Origin: Faucicola sp902506215
Lineage (GTDB): Bacteria; Pseudomonadota; Gammaproteobacteria; Pseudomonadales; Moraxellaceae
Reading direction: 5' to 3'
DNA length: 64,000 nt
Assembly (NCBI GenBank): GCA_016888885.1
Contig: CP069437.1
Location: 744,001-808,000, forward strand
The notes beneath the pieces are model-generated. The model saw only the letters and a list, made by a program, of their open reading frames with translations, did no database searches and was not told where the DNA came from. A program made the position numbers and the translations under genes. Shown in pieces: positions 52,873-62,365 of this stretch (position 1 is the first letter of the stretch; the number at the start of each line of letters is the position of its first letter).

Positions 52873-55470
52873 TTAACTCATACGCAATTTATCAAACGTA
52901 AAATTGCCCTCTGCATCGACATCCACTTTGATGGTGTCACCCGCCACAAACTCGCCCGATAACAATTTGAGTGATAGCGGATTCTCGATTTCTTGCTGGA
53001 TGGCACGTTTTAGCGGTCTTGCACCATACACAGGGTCATAACCCACAGCGATCAATTTCGTCATGGCTTCATCTGACAATACAATATCCATGTCACGCTC
53101 TTGAAGACGTTTGCGTAAGCGTGACAGTTGAATATCTGCAATACCTGCCATTTGCTCTTGCCCAAGTGGATGGAACACCACGATTTCATCAATACGGTTG
53201 ACAAACTCTGGGCGGAAATGCTGATTGACTGCATTCATCACTGCCGCTTTGATTTCTTCGTAGCTAGCGCCTGCCATCTCTTGGATTTTATCCGACCCAA
53301 GGTTTGAGGTCATGATAATGACGGTGTTTTTAAAGTCCACAACGCGGCCTTGGCTGTCGGTCAAGCGACCATCGTCTAGCACTTGCAGTAGGATGTTAAA
53401 CACATCAGGATGCGCTTTTTCTACTTCATCAAACAATACCACACTGTAGGGTCGGCGGCGTACCGCTTCGGTCAATACCCCACCTTCTTCATAACCCACG
53501 TAGCCTGGGGGTGCGCCGACAAGACGGCTGACACTGTGTTTTTCCATAAATTCAGACATATCAATACGAATCATGGCATTTTCATCATCAAACAAGAAAC
53601 TTGCCAAGGCTTTGGTCAATTCAGTTTTACCCACGCCTGTCGGACCTAGGAACAAGAACGAACCGCTAGGACGATTGGGGTCAGACAGCCCGGCACGACT
53701 ACGGCGCACCGCATTGGCGACTGCTCGTACCGCTTCATCTTGACCGACTACGCGCTCATGCAGTTTTTCTTCCATATGCAGCATTTTTTCACGTTCGCCT
53801 TGCATCATTTTGGCAACAGGGATGCCTGTTGCAGCAGCAACGACTTCAGCGATTTCGTTTTCGGTGACTTTATTACGTAGCAGTTTCACGCTTGGCGCTT
53901 TCCCTGTTTGCTCTTTTTGCTCAGCCAAGTCAGATTCTTTAATACGTTTTTCCAGTTGTGGAATGGTTTCGTATTGCAGTTTTGACATGGTCTCGTAGTC
54001 ACCTTCACGCTGGGCTTTTTCATAGGCGATACGCGCTTTATCAAGCTCGTCTCTGAGCTGTTGGCTGCCTTTAACGAGGGCTTTTTCTGCTTGCCAAATT
54101 TCATTTAAATCTGCGTATTCTTTTTCAAGCTCGCTGATTTGGGTGTCGAGCAGTTTTAGCTGTGATTTTGCGCCTTCGTCATCTTCATGCTTTAAGGTTT
54201 CACGTTCCATTTTAAGCTGAATCAAACGGCTCTCTAATTTTCCCAAGGCTTCTGGTTTACTATCAAGTTCCATTTTTAGACGGCTAGCTGCTTCATCCAA
54301 CAAGTCAATCGCTTTGTCGGGCAATTTGCGGTCGGTGATGTAACGGTTACTCATCTGCGCGGCGGCAATAATCGCACTGTCTTGGATATCAACACCGTGA
54401 TGCAGTTCATAACGCTCTTTTAGACCGCGCAGAATGGCAACGGTATCTTCCACGGTAGGCTCATCAACAAATACTTTTTGAAAACGACGCTCAAGGGCGG
54501 CATCTTTTTCGATATATTGGCGGTATTCATCCAGGGTAGTCGCGCCCACACAGTGCAGCTCACCACGCGCTAACGCAGGTTTGAGCATATTACCCGCATC
54601 CATCGCGCCATCGGCTTTACCGGCACCGACCAAGGTATGAATTTCATCAATGAATAAAATGACTTGCCCTTTGCTTTTTGCTAAGTCTTTAAGTACCGCT
54701 TTTAGGCGTTCTTCAAACTCACCACGGAATTTTGCCCCCGCAATCAGTGCCCCCAAATCAAGCGATAATACGCGTTTATTGCGCAAGCCTTCTGGCACGT
54801 CACCATTGACGATTTTTTGTGCCAATCCTTCGACAATGGCAGTTTTACCTACCCCCGGCTCACCAATAAGCACCGGGTTGTTTTTGGTACGGCGTGACAA
54901 CACTTGAATGGTGCGGCGGATTACATCATCACGCCCAATCACTGGGTCAAGTTCGCCCGATTCGGCACGTGCGGTTAAATCGATGGTATATTTGTTTAAG
55001 GCATCACGTTGGTCTTCGCTATTTTGTGTATCCACTTTATCACCCCCACGAATAAAATTAATGACTTGTCTTAGTTTTGGTTCATTGACCCCTGCTTTTT
55101 TGAGCAGCTTTGCGGTGTCGCCCGTCTCTGCTAGGGCAACCAGCACCCAATCAGTAGATAAAAACTGATCGCCCGCTTTTTGTGCATGACGCTCGGCTAG
55201 ATTTAAAACCTTAACCGTATTTGGGCTGAGATTGACCTCACCTGTGGGTGTGCCAATCACCGCTTGGTTGTTGAGCGCTTGTTGCACGTCGGTTTTTAAC
55301 TGATTTAAGTTTGCGCCTGCTTGTTCATATACATTGGCATTACTCGGTTCATTGAGTAGCACTGACAATAAATGAATCGGCTCAATCGCAGTATGGTCAC
55401 GAGTGACAGCAAGCGTTTGTGCTTGCTGCAACGCGTTTTGTAAGGCATTGGTAAATTTATCAAATTGCAT
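52873..55470 (-). CDS. clpB: Chaperone ClpB
   Basis: Hexameric AAA+ disaggregase that works with DnaK to rescue aggregated proteins. The 865-residue protein has the N domain, NBD1 with GEPGVGKTAIVEGLA and VILFIDEIHTLVGAG, the coiled-coil M domain (about 400-525), and NBD2 with GPTGVGKTELTKAL and VVLFDEVEKAHPDVFN. This is the full ClpB layout. AAAGGA lies upstream of ATG 55470. An IS1-family element ends about 50 bp before the start codon, so the native promoter may be separated from the gene. Confidence 0.97.
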   Translation of the reverse strand: MQFDKFTNALQNALQQAQTLAVTRDHTAIEPIHLLSVLLNEPSNANVYEQAGANLNQLKTDVQQALNNQAVIGTPTGEVNLSPNTVKVLNLAERHAQKAGDQFLSTDWVLVALAETGDTAKLLKKAGVNEPKLRQVINFIRGGDKVDTQNSEDQRDALNKYTIDLTARAESGELDPVIGRDDVIRRTIQVLSRRTKNNPVLIGEPGVGKTAIVEGLAQKIVNGDVPEGLRNKRVLSLDLGALIAGAKFRGEFEERLKAVLKDLAKSKGQVILFIDEIHTLVGAGKADGAMDAGNMLKPALARGELHCVGATTLDEYRQYIEKDAALERRFQKVFVDEPTVEDTVAILRGLKERYELHHGVDIQDSAIIAAAQMSNRYITDRKLPDKAIDLLDEAASRLKMELDSKPEALGKLESRLIQLKMERETLKHEDDEGAKSQLKLLDTQISELEKEYADLNEIWQAEKALVKGSQQLRDELDKARIAYEKAQREGDYETMSKLQYETIPQLEKRIKESDLAEQKEQTGKAPSVKLLRNKVTENEIAEVVAAATGIPVAKMMQGEREKMLHMEEKLHERVVGQDEAVRAVANAVRRSRAGLSDPNRPSGSFLFLGPTGVGKTELTKALASFLFDDENAMIRIDMSEFMEKHSVSRLVGAPPGYVGYEEGGVLTEAVRRRPYSVVLFDEVEKAHPDVFNILLQVLDDGRLTDSQGRVVDFKNTVIIMTSNLGSDKIQEMAGASYEEIKAAVMNAVNQHFRPEFVNRIDEIVVFHPLGQEQMAGIADIQLSRLRKRLQERDMDIVLSDEAMTKLIAVGYDPVYGARPLKRAIQQEIENPLSLKLLSGEFVAGDTIKVDVDAEGNFTFDKLRMS

Positions 55471-55513
55471 TATTATTTTTCCTTTTAGCTGTTAACTCAT
55501 TAGCTTTGAACTA

Positions 55514-55521
55514 AAATTGAT
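55514..55521. repeat. Target-site duplication, left copy (IS1-type element)
   Basis: AAATTGAT next to the left end of the IS1-type element; the second copy is at 56323-56330. Eight bases is the usual duplication size for the IS1 family. Confidence 0.85.
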
Positions 55522-56322
55522 GGCTGTGGTATAAAAAGTATGCTCACTATACCCAGCCGTAATTGACATAGTGAAACAATAAATCAAACGCTTTAAAATG
55601 ATTTTCTAATTTCTTAGAAAAACAGCTTGTCTTTCGAAAGACTTGCCTAAGCCTTTGCCTAAAGCGATTGTTATTGCCTTCAATATCAACCGTATGGCGT
55701 TTACCCACCTTTTTAAAGTCAACATCAAAGGCAGTTAAAAAGCTATCCCAATTATCACAGCAGATATAGCCAAAGTCAATGCCCAACGCATCAAGCTTGA
55801 CTCTTAGCTCTCTAGCGGTTTTTAGATTACGTTTACCCCATACGAAGGCAACAATCTCACTGGTATCTGAGTCGTATGCATAGACTAGCCATACCTTGTT
55901 CTTCTTATGCCCTACATACGTCTAAAACTCATCCACTTGCAGTTTTCGGTAATAGCGTCGTTTAGGTCTTATCTCGTAATTGGAATTAACTAAAACGCTT
56001 AATACCTTGTACTTGCTGACTTTCTCAATGACAACAATGTCAGCAACACTACAGCCTCGAACTAGCATTAAGCGTATCTTGGCATTGATTTCGCTTTTAC
56101 AGCCTTGGTAATTTAGCTCCGTTTCATGAATGAATTGCCGATGGCAGTCTTTGCATTGATAGTTCTGCTTGCCATAGATTTTCTACCCATTTTTCTTTAT
56201 ACTTAAGCCCAGACAGCTTGGGCATCTGATTGTAATTTGTGTCTTCATAACCTCAAATTAGCATCTTTTTCTCAAGCTGTCTTTTTTATTTCTACTTCAG
56301 CATACTTTTTAAACCACTACCA
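55522..56322 (-). mobile_element. IS1-family insertion sequence upstream of clpB
   Basis: 801 bp with near-perfect inverted ends sharing GTGGTWTAAAAAGTATGCT (55526-55544 and 56300-56318), extended by GG and two variable bases. AAATTGAT is duplicated on both sides. One transposase frame of 234 codons fills it, in the clpB direction, but contains two amber codons. Identical flanks suggest a fairly recent insertion. Confidence 0.92.
55547..56248 (-). pseudogene. IS1-family transposase with two in-frame amber codons
   Basis: The frame from ATG 56248 to 55547 is exactly 234 codons, the normal length of an IS1 InsAB'-type transposase, without any frameshift. The N-terminus has a zinc-ribbon (CPSC and CKDC), then a helix-turn-helix region. 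The C-terminal half has LQVDEF, the YAYD block and the catalytic stretch through NNNRFRQRLRQVFRKTSCFS. TAG occurs at codon 22 (56185-56183) and at codon 109 (55924-55922). The second replaces the Trp of the conserved DEFWTYVG, consistent with TGG to TAG. The product is presumably not made unless ambers are read through. Confidence 0.88.
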
Positions 56323-56330
56323 AATTGATA

Positions 56331-56942
56331 TGGTGTTTTGATAAATTGTTTCAATATCCATCTTTAAAATTTTTTAATTATCAATGGTTATTTTCTTGAT
56401 GATGGTATGTAGGTTTGTTTCCAACCCTCACTTGGTTCAATAGCTTGCAAAATTTATCGTGTTACTTGTCAAGAATTGACAAAAAAAATATAGATAAACT
56501 CATAAACCAACAAATTTTGGCTTATTGTATAACTTCCAAAGAGATATACCTAATCACTTTTACTGACTGAGTTTTTGTTGTTGGCTGATATGCGTTTACT
56601 TTATTAGCAAATTAGTAGCGTAGTAGCGGCTTGATTTTTATTAGCAGCCTGGACCGTTATTTTTTAAAAAAATCACGCGAACTAAAGTTTAAGCCATAAC
56701 TAAAAATTGATACTAAAATTTTATGGACAATTATTAAAATTATATAATATTTTCAATGGTTTATTTTAAGATTACTTACATTACATTAACCTATCTACTA
56801 CATGAATAGGCAACAACCGTGCATGGCGCATGTTACTCTGCAAAACGTCAAATGATAACGCCACATAATATATCAGTTCAGTGGCGCTGCTTTATTTGGT
56901 CAAATAACAATAACAGCAAAACAACAATCAGGAGTAATACCC
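56331..56942. other. AT-rich spacer between IS1 and the zinc alcohol dehydrogenase gene
   Basis: About 610 bp with no ORF of note. It should hold the displaced original upstream region of clpB (minus strand, left part) and the promoter of the alcohol dehydrogenase gene (right part). I looked for a heat-shock (sigma-32) promoter on the minus strand and did not find a convincing CTTGAAA / CCCCAT pair. No terminator or RNA recognised. Confidence 0.45.
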
Positions 56943-58106
56943 ATGCGCGCATTAACCTACCACGGTGCCAAAGATGTTCGAGTTGACAATGTTCCCGACC
57001 CACAGTTACAAGCCAAAGATGATATTATCTTAAAAGTTACTGCTACCGCCATTTGTGGCTCGGACCTACATTTATACCGCGGTAAGATCCCTGCGACCGA
57101 AGAAGGCGATATTTTTGGTCATGAATTTATGGGGGTGGTCGAAGAAGTGGGCGCTGACGTCACAGCGGTAAAAAAAGGCGATCGCGTGGTGATACCCTTT
57201 GTAATCGCCTGTGGTAGCTGCTTTTTCTGTCAAAATGATTTGATGGCAGCCTGTGAGACCACCAATGAGGGTCCAGGCGCGGCGATGAACAAAAAGCTTA
57301 TTCCACCACCTTCGGCATTGTTCGGTTTTAGTCATTTATACGGCGGTGTGCCGGGTGGACAAGCAGAATATGTGCGCGTCCCAAAAGCCAATTTTGGCCC
57401 TTTTAAAGTCCCAGGTTCATTGCCTGATGAGAAAGTGTTGTTCTTATCGGATATTTTACCGACTGCTTGGCAAGCAGTGACGAATGCCAATGTCACCAAA
57501 GGTTCGACTTTGGCTATCTATGGTGCAGGACCTGTGGGCTTGCTATCAGCCGCCTGTGCCAAAATGTTAGGCGCGGCACAAATATTCATCGTTGACCACA
57601 ATGACTATCGTCTGCAATACGCACAAGATACATATGGCGCAATTCCTGTCAATTTTGACAAAGTTGATGCCGCAGAAGCCATTATTGAGCAAACTGCGGG
57701 GCATCGTGGTGTCGATGCGGTGATTGATGCCGTTGGTTTTGAATCAAAAGGCAGCATAGTTGAAACGGTATTAACGACGCTCAAGCTTGAAGGCTCAAGT
57801 GGCGCGGCATTACGCCAGTGTATAGCAGCGGTACGCCGTGGTGGTACAGTCAGTATTCCTGGGGTGTATGCAGGTCCGATTCATGGTTTCTTGATGGGTG
57901 ATGCGTTTGACAAAGGATTAACCTTTAAAATGGGTCAAACCCATGTACATAAATACTTGCCACAACTGCTTGAACATATTGAAAATGGGGATTTATCGCC
58001 TGAAGCGATTATTACCCATCGTATGAATCTATCGGATGCGGCAAAAGGCTATGAAATCTTTGAAAAACGTGAAGAAGAGTGTCGAAAAGTGATTTTGACA
58101 CCGTAA
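56943..58106 (+). CDS. Zinc-dependent alcohol dehydrogenase (MDR family)
   Basis: Medium-chain dehydrogenase/reductase of 387 residues. The catalytic zinc ligands are in AICGSDLHLYRG and the GHEFMGVV block; the structural-zinc lobe has CGSCFFCQNDLMAAC. The Rossmann motif is GAGPVGLLSA. The segment RAALFGFSHLYGG-like SALFGFSHLYGGVPGGQAEY and the C-terminal FKMGQTHVHKYLPQL place it near formaldehyde dehydrogenase-like enzymes that need no glutathione. The substrate is uncertain. AGGAG lies upstream of ATG 56943. otsBA follow 61 bp downstream on the same strand, perhaps as one unit. Confidence 0.9.
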   Translation: MRALTYHGAKDVRVDNVPDPQLQAKDDIILKVTATAICGSDLHLYRGKIPATEEGDIFGHEFMGVVEEVGADVTAVKKGDRVVIPFVIACGSCFFCQNDLMAACETTNEGPGAAMNKKLIPPPSALFGFSHLYGGVPGGQAEYVRVPKANFGPFKVPGSLPDEKVLFLSDILPTAWQAVTNANVTKGSTLAIYGAGPVGLLSAACAKMLGAAQIFIVDHNDYRLQYAQDTYGAIPVNFDKVDAAEAIIEQTAGHRGVDAVIDAVGFESKGSIVETVLTTLKLEGSSGAALRQCIAAVRRGGTVSIPGVYAGPIHGFLMGDAFDKGLTFKMGQTHVHKYLPQLLEHIENGDLSPEAIITHRMNLSDAAKGYEIFEKREEECRKVILTP

Positions 58107-58167
58107 TTTTACCTTGTCATGGATTTAGCATGATTAATTTAGAATGATAAAATGATAAAAATATAAG

Positions 58168-59001
58168 ATGAGTGTTAGTCACCTTCATACCATGATTAAT
58201 CATTCAGTCACTAGCCCCTCACAACTTTTGGTCGATAATGTACCCAAAGTTGTGCAAGGGGTTGGTGATTTTTTGCTATTGTTAGATATTGATGGGACGC
58301 TTAGTGAATTTCACCCCGATCCCCAACAAAGTTTTATCAGCAATGATAATTTAGCAATTTTAGCGCAGTTACAAAACCATTTACCCACTTGGCTGGTAAC
58401 AGGGCGGTCGGTTGCCGACGCTAGGCGTTTGACAGCGCCGTTAAAACTGCCGGTGATTGGTAGTCACGGTTTGCAATGCGATACTCTAATCGATACCTAT
58501 TCTTTAGTGCATATCAATTTAGCGCAGCTACAACAAATTAATCAAAGCGTCATTAACGCCACTGGTAATCATCCACACTGGCGCATTGAGCAAAAACCTT
58601 TTGGTGTGGCCCTGCATTTTCGTGAGCACCCTGAACTTGCCGATAGCGCTTTAACCATTATGCAAGCTATTGGGCATGATTTTAATGATTGGCAACTTAA
58701 AGCGGGCAAATGTGTGTATGAGCTATTGCCGCAAGGGGTCGATAAAGGCAGTGCCATTAACCATGTTTTAAAACACTATCATCCTCATTGCCGTCCAATA
58801 TTTATCGGCGATGATGTGACTGACGAAGCAGGATTTATTGCCGTACAAAGTTATGGTGATACATCAAATAAGAAAAGTAGTGATATCAAAGGAATTGGTG
58901 TCAAAGTCGGTTATGAACCCACCCATGCTCATTATTATGTGAGCGATGTCTCAGCCGTTACTGCGTTACTTCAAGGATTATTGACCCTATGTCAAAGTTG
59001 A
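58168..59001 (+). CDS. otsB: Trehalose-6-phosphate phosphatase
   Basis: HAD-family phosphatase making trehalose from trehalose 6-phosphate. Motif I is LLLDIDGTLSEF with the nucleophile Asp; motif II is LVTGR, and motif IV is FIGDDVTDEAGF. The KAGKCVYELLPQGVDKGSA segment is typical of OtsB. 277 residues from ATG 58168. Its 3' end overlaps otsA by 13 bases, so the two are translationally coupled. Trehalose is a compatible solute used against osmotic and desiccation stress. Confidence 0.93.
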   Translation: MSVSHLHTMINHSVTSPSQLLVDNVPKVVQGVGDFLLLLDIDGTLSEFHPDPQQSFISNDNLAILAQLQNHLPTWLVTGRSVADARRLTAPLKLPVIGSHGLQCDTLIDTYSLVHINLAQLQQINQSVINATGNHPHWRIEQKPFGVALHFREHPELADSALTIMQAIGHDFNDWQLKAGKCVYELLPQGVDKGSAINHVLKHYHPHCRPIFIGDDVTDEAGFIAVQSYGDTSNKKSSDIKGIGVKVGYEPTHAHYYVSDVSAVTALLQGLLTLCQS

Positions 59002-60404
59002 TTGTGTTATCGAATCGGGTTAATTTACCTAATAAACAGTCACCTAAAGCTGTGGCAGGCGGGTTGGCAGTAGCGCTTCAAGAAGCCCTTGCCAAAGATG
59101 GTGGTATTTGGGTCGGTTGGAACGGTCAAGTAGTGACAAATATCAGCGATATGCCCGATACCGTCAATCAATTTGCGACTGAGCAGCACGACAAAGTCAC
59201 CTATGTCACGACTGCTTTTTCACCCATACAATATGAAAAATATTACTGTGGTTACGCCAATAATCGACTTTGGGCGGGGATGCATGACCGCACGGATTTG
59301 ATTGTATCAAGTAGTGAAGATTTTAGCGTTTATCAAGCTGTCAATCGTATGTTTGCCAAACAGCTGCAGCAAATCGCACAGCCTGACGATATGATTTGGA
59401 TACAAGATTATCATTTTTTTGCGGTAGCAAGGCATTGCCGTGACTTAGGCATGAAACAGCGCATTGGCTTTTTTTTACATATTCCGTTTCCCCAGTTATG
59501 GGTGTGGGATTTTTTGACCTATGGTCAAACTTTAATCCATCAATTACTCGATTATAATGTGGTTGGATTACAAACCCAACAGGACGCTCAAAATTGTGTC
59601 GCGGTGATTGAGCAGCTACTCCCCCACGCCATCCAAATTACGCAAACAAATGCACGCACACTGATTACCCATGGCAATCATACCACCTTAATAAAAGCCT
59701 ATCCGATTGGTATCAATCCTGTCTATATTCATAAGCTTGCCAGTCAACCGTTGTCAGACCAAGCTGTGTTAAAAAATCTCAGTTCAACCATCACCACGAT
59801 TTTAGCGGTGGAGCGACTGGATTACACCAAAGGCATTCCCGAGCGCTTACAAGCTTTTGCCGCCTTTTTGCAGCGTTATCCGCAATATCTTGAACAGATT
59901 CAGCTGTATCAAATTGCTTGCCCGTCCCGTCTTGATATTGAGACCTATCAACAGTTACGACAACAAGTGCACACCCTCGTTGAGCAAATTAATAGCCAAT
60001 TCGCTACTGCCAGTTGGCAACCGATTATCTATCAAGAAGACCCTGTCAGTCATGACAATTTAATGCCGTTATTTAGGCAATGCCAAATTTGTTGGGTTAA
60101 CTCGCTAAAAGACGGCATGAATTTGGTGGCAAAAGAATATATTGCCGCACAGGACGAACAAAACGCAGGGGTTTTGATTTTGTCTAAAAATGCGGGGGCA
60201 GCGCACCAACTTCAGCAAGCTATCTTGGTCGACCCGAATAGCAACGACAGCATGATAGAGGGCTTATACCAAGCATTGACCATGACCAAACAACAACGGG
60301 AACAACGTCACCAATCGCTGCTACAGGGCATTTATGAGACCGATATTGACACGTGGCGAGCGCATTTTTTGGCAGATTTAACCCACATGGATAAAACTCC
60401 ATAA
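58989..60404 (+). CDS. otsA: Trehalose-6-phosphate synthase
   Basis: GT20 enzyme that joins UDP-glucose to glucose 6-phosphate. Family motifs seen are LSNRVNLP, the AVAGGLAVALQEAL loop, WIQDYHFFAVARHCRD, FLHIPFPQ, VERLDYTKGIPERLQAF and the C-terminal SLKDGMNLVAKEYIA. 471 residues. ATG 58989 lies inside the otsB end. The acyl-CoA-dehydrogenase-like gene begins 54 bp downstream. Confidence 0.95.
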   Translation: MSKLIVLSNRVNLPNKQSPKAVAGGLAVALQEALAKDGGIWVGWNGQVVTNISDMPDTVNQFATEQHDKVTYVTTAFSPIQYEKYYCGYANNRLWAGMHDRTDLIVSSSEDFSVYQAVNRMFAKQLQQIAQPDDMIWIQDYHFFAVARHCRDLGMKQRIGFFLHIPFPQLWVWDFLTYGQTLIHQLLDYNVVGLQTQQDAQNCVAVIEQLLPHAIQITQTNARTLITHGNHTTLIKAYPIGINPVYIHKLASQPLSDQAVLKNLSSTITTILAVERLDYTKGIPERLQAFAAFLQRYPQYLEQIQLYQIACPSRLDIETYQQLRQQVHTLVEQINSQFATASWQPIIYQEDPVSHDNLMPLFRQCQICWVNSLKDGMNLVAKEYIAAQDEQNAGVLILSKNAGAAHQLQQAILVDPNSNDSMIEGLYQALTMTKQQREQRHQSLLQGIYETDIDTWRAHFLADLTHMDKTP

Positions 60405-60458
60405 CCCAATCACAGAGACAATAAAATAGACAACAAAACAGCCAATGAGAAACTCACA

Positions 60459-61556
60459 ATGACACCAGTGTTGGATCATGCTTTACCTACCGACTATCAC
60501 CAATCGGACTTGAGTAAATTAATCACCGCTATTTCGCAAAACTTTCGCAGAGCGGTTGATACATCACCTAAACTAAGCGATACCGCTTATGTCACACAAT
60601 TAAAGCAAACTTTGTCACAGTTGGTGCTTTTGTCCGCTCAAATTGCCTTGCCCGCAAACGGTCATACTTTACAGCGCTGGCAAGTATTGGCACAGGTTGC
60701 GGCTTGTGATTTGAACTTGGTCAAATTTTTTGAGTCGCATCTTGATGCATTGGCGGTTTTGGCAGAATTGGGCGTGGACGATATCGCTGAAGGCCTATGG
60801 GCAGTATGGGCAGCAGAAGGCGGTGATGAGCCACTGCGTTTTGATGGCGAAACATGCACGGGACAAAAACTGTGGTGTTCGGGTGCGACCTTTGTCGATC
60901 ATGGCTTGGTTAGTTTCCGAGATGCCCAAAATAACGCCCAATTGCTGATGTTAACCATGAAGCAACCGCAAGTGACCATTGATGACAGCGGTTGGTATGC
61001 GGTAGGTATGCCCTACACGGCGACAGCCACGCTCCATCTAAAAGGCGCTAACGCCACCCAAGTCATGTCAAATGCGATTGCCAAAGGTAGCAGCCCTTAT
61101 CTTGACCGCCCAGGATTTTGGCAGGGTGCAGCAGGAGTAGCGGCTTGTTGGTATGGCGCGGCAGCCCAGTTGGCACAGTTTTTATTGGACAGTTATCAGC
61201 AAAAACCCCAAACCTTTAAAGCACTTTATCTTGGCGAAGTGTCGCAAGCACTCAGTGTCACCCAAGCGTACTTTTATCAAGTTGCGCAATTAATCGACAG
61301 TGAGCCTAGCCAAAATCATACACTCCCCATCCGTATCTTAAGAGCGCAAGTGGAGACTACCGCCATGCTAGTGCTTGAAAAAGTTGGTAAAGCCTTGGGC
61401 GCAACGCCTTATTGCAAAAACGCCCATTTTGCAAGGCTAGCGGCAGATTTATCGGTATTTATCCGTCAAACCCATGGCGCATTTGACAGTGAAGCGATTG
61501 GCAAATTGACTGCCGAACAGCTAGGCGATTCACAAGGGGCATTATGGCAACTGTAG
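60459..61556 (+). CDS. Acyl-CoA-dehydrogenase-like flavoprotein, first gene of a four-gene cassette
   Basis: 365 residues with the fold of the acyl-CoA dehydrogenase family but distant from FadE enzymes. The N-terminal helical part (VLAQVAACDLNLVKFFESH), the middle beta region (GQKLWCSGATFVDHGLV, MPYTATATLHLKG) and the C-terminal helical bundle are present. The usual EGT or catalytic-Glu signature is not obvious. A role in modifying a carrier- or CoA-bound acyl chain is inference. It overlaps the PIG-L gene by 13 bases, the start of an unbroken coupled cassette. Confidence 0.78.
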   Translation: MTPVLDHALPTDYHQSDLSKLITAISQNFRRAVDTSPKLSDTAYVTQLKQTLSQLVLLSAQIALPANGHTLQRWQVLAQVAACDLNLVKFFESHLDALAVLAELGVDDIAEGLWAVWAAEGGDEPLRFDGETCTGQKLWCSGATFVDHGLVSFRDAQNNAQLLMLTMKQPQVTIDDSGWYAVGMPYTATATLHLKGANATQVMSNAIAKGSSPYLDRPGFWQGAAGVAACWYGAAAQLAQFLLDSYQQKPQTFKALYLGEVSQALSVTQAYFYQVAQLIDSEPSQNHTLPIRILRAQVETTAMLVLEKVGKALGATPYCKNAHFARLAADLSVFIRQTHGAFDSEAIGKLTAEQLGDSQGALWQL

Positions 61557-62365
61557 ATTCTAAGCCCGCCCCACTGCATCCGATTGTGGGTGACCGTTTA
61601 ATTGCAGGCGACGGCACCTCTGCACAAGACTGGCAAGCGTGGCAAGGGTTGCACAGTCTCACCAGACTGGATATATCGACCCATTTTCCCACCCATCGGC
61701 GCGTGTGTATTTTTGCGCCGCACCCAGATGATGAGATTTTAGGCTGTGGTGGGCTGCTGCAAGCGTTGGTGGCTCAAGGCAATCAGGTATTGATTGTTAG
61801 TGTCACCCACGGCGAAAAAAGCCACCCTAACTCACCGCTGTATCCGACCGACAAACTGGCAAAAATCCGCGCACTTGAAAGCCAGCTTGCGCTTGAAACG
61901 CTCGATAGCAGTTTGGATTTACCCAATGTGTCGATGACTAATTTGAATTTTCCTGATGGCGAAGTTTTTGGGCGGCAAGCGGATTTTTTTGACAAGTTAA
62001 CATCGCTGATTCAGCCGGCTGATATTTTAATCACCCCATTTGAGCACGATGGTCATCCCGACCACGAAGGCACTGGGCAAGTGGTGCAGCGTTTTGCCCA
62101 TGAGTTTAAAAGTCGCCTAAATTTGACCTGCTATCAAGTGCTGATTTGGGCATGGCATTGGGCAAAACCTGGCGATAGCCGTATTCCCTGGCACAAGGCA
62201 TGGCGATTTGATTTAAGCGAATTACAGGCGCAGCGAAAAAGTTATGCCATGCGCTGTTTTAGCAGTCAAATTTATGCTGACCCAACAACGGGAACAGCGC
62301 CTATTTTGTCTGACACCACATTAACTAGGCTTAGCCAACCGTTTGAGGTATATCTTCATGACTGA
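61544..62365 (+). CDS. PIG-L family (LmbE-type) zinc deacetylase
   Basis: 273 residues. The zinc-binding motif is APHPDDE (His60, Asp62, Asp63, Glu64), and the second His cluster is HPDHE (171-175). Enzymes of this family remove acetyl groups from N-acetylglucosaminyl lipids or conjugates (PIG-L, MshB, BshB). ATG 61544 is preceded by AGGGG and overlaps the upstream gene; the 3' end overlaps the methyltransferase start by eight bases. By context it would act on an N-acetylated sugar added by the glycosyltransferase of the cassette; the substrate is unknown. Confidence 0.88.
   Translation: MATVDSKPAPLHPIVGDRLIAGDGTSAQDWQAWQGLHSLTRLDISTHFPTHRRVCIFAPHPDDEILGCGGLLQALVAQGNQVLIVSVTHGEKSHPNSPLYPTDKLAKIRALESQLALETLDSSLDLPNVSMTNLNFPDGEVFGRQADFFDKLTSLIQPADILITPFEHDGHPDHEGTGQVVQRFAHEFKSRLNLTCYQVLIWAWHWAKPGDSRIPWHKAWRFDLSELQAQRKSYAMRCFSSQIYADPTTGTAPILSDTTLTRLSQPFEVYLHD

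Noticed and set aside
56331..56942. Possible sigma-32 promoter or small RNA upstream of the IS1 copy
   Set aside because: TTGAA-like words occur on the minus strand, but none is paired with a CCCCAT-like -10 at the right distance, and no hairpin with a T tract was seen.
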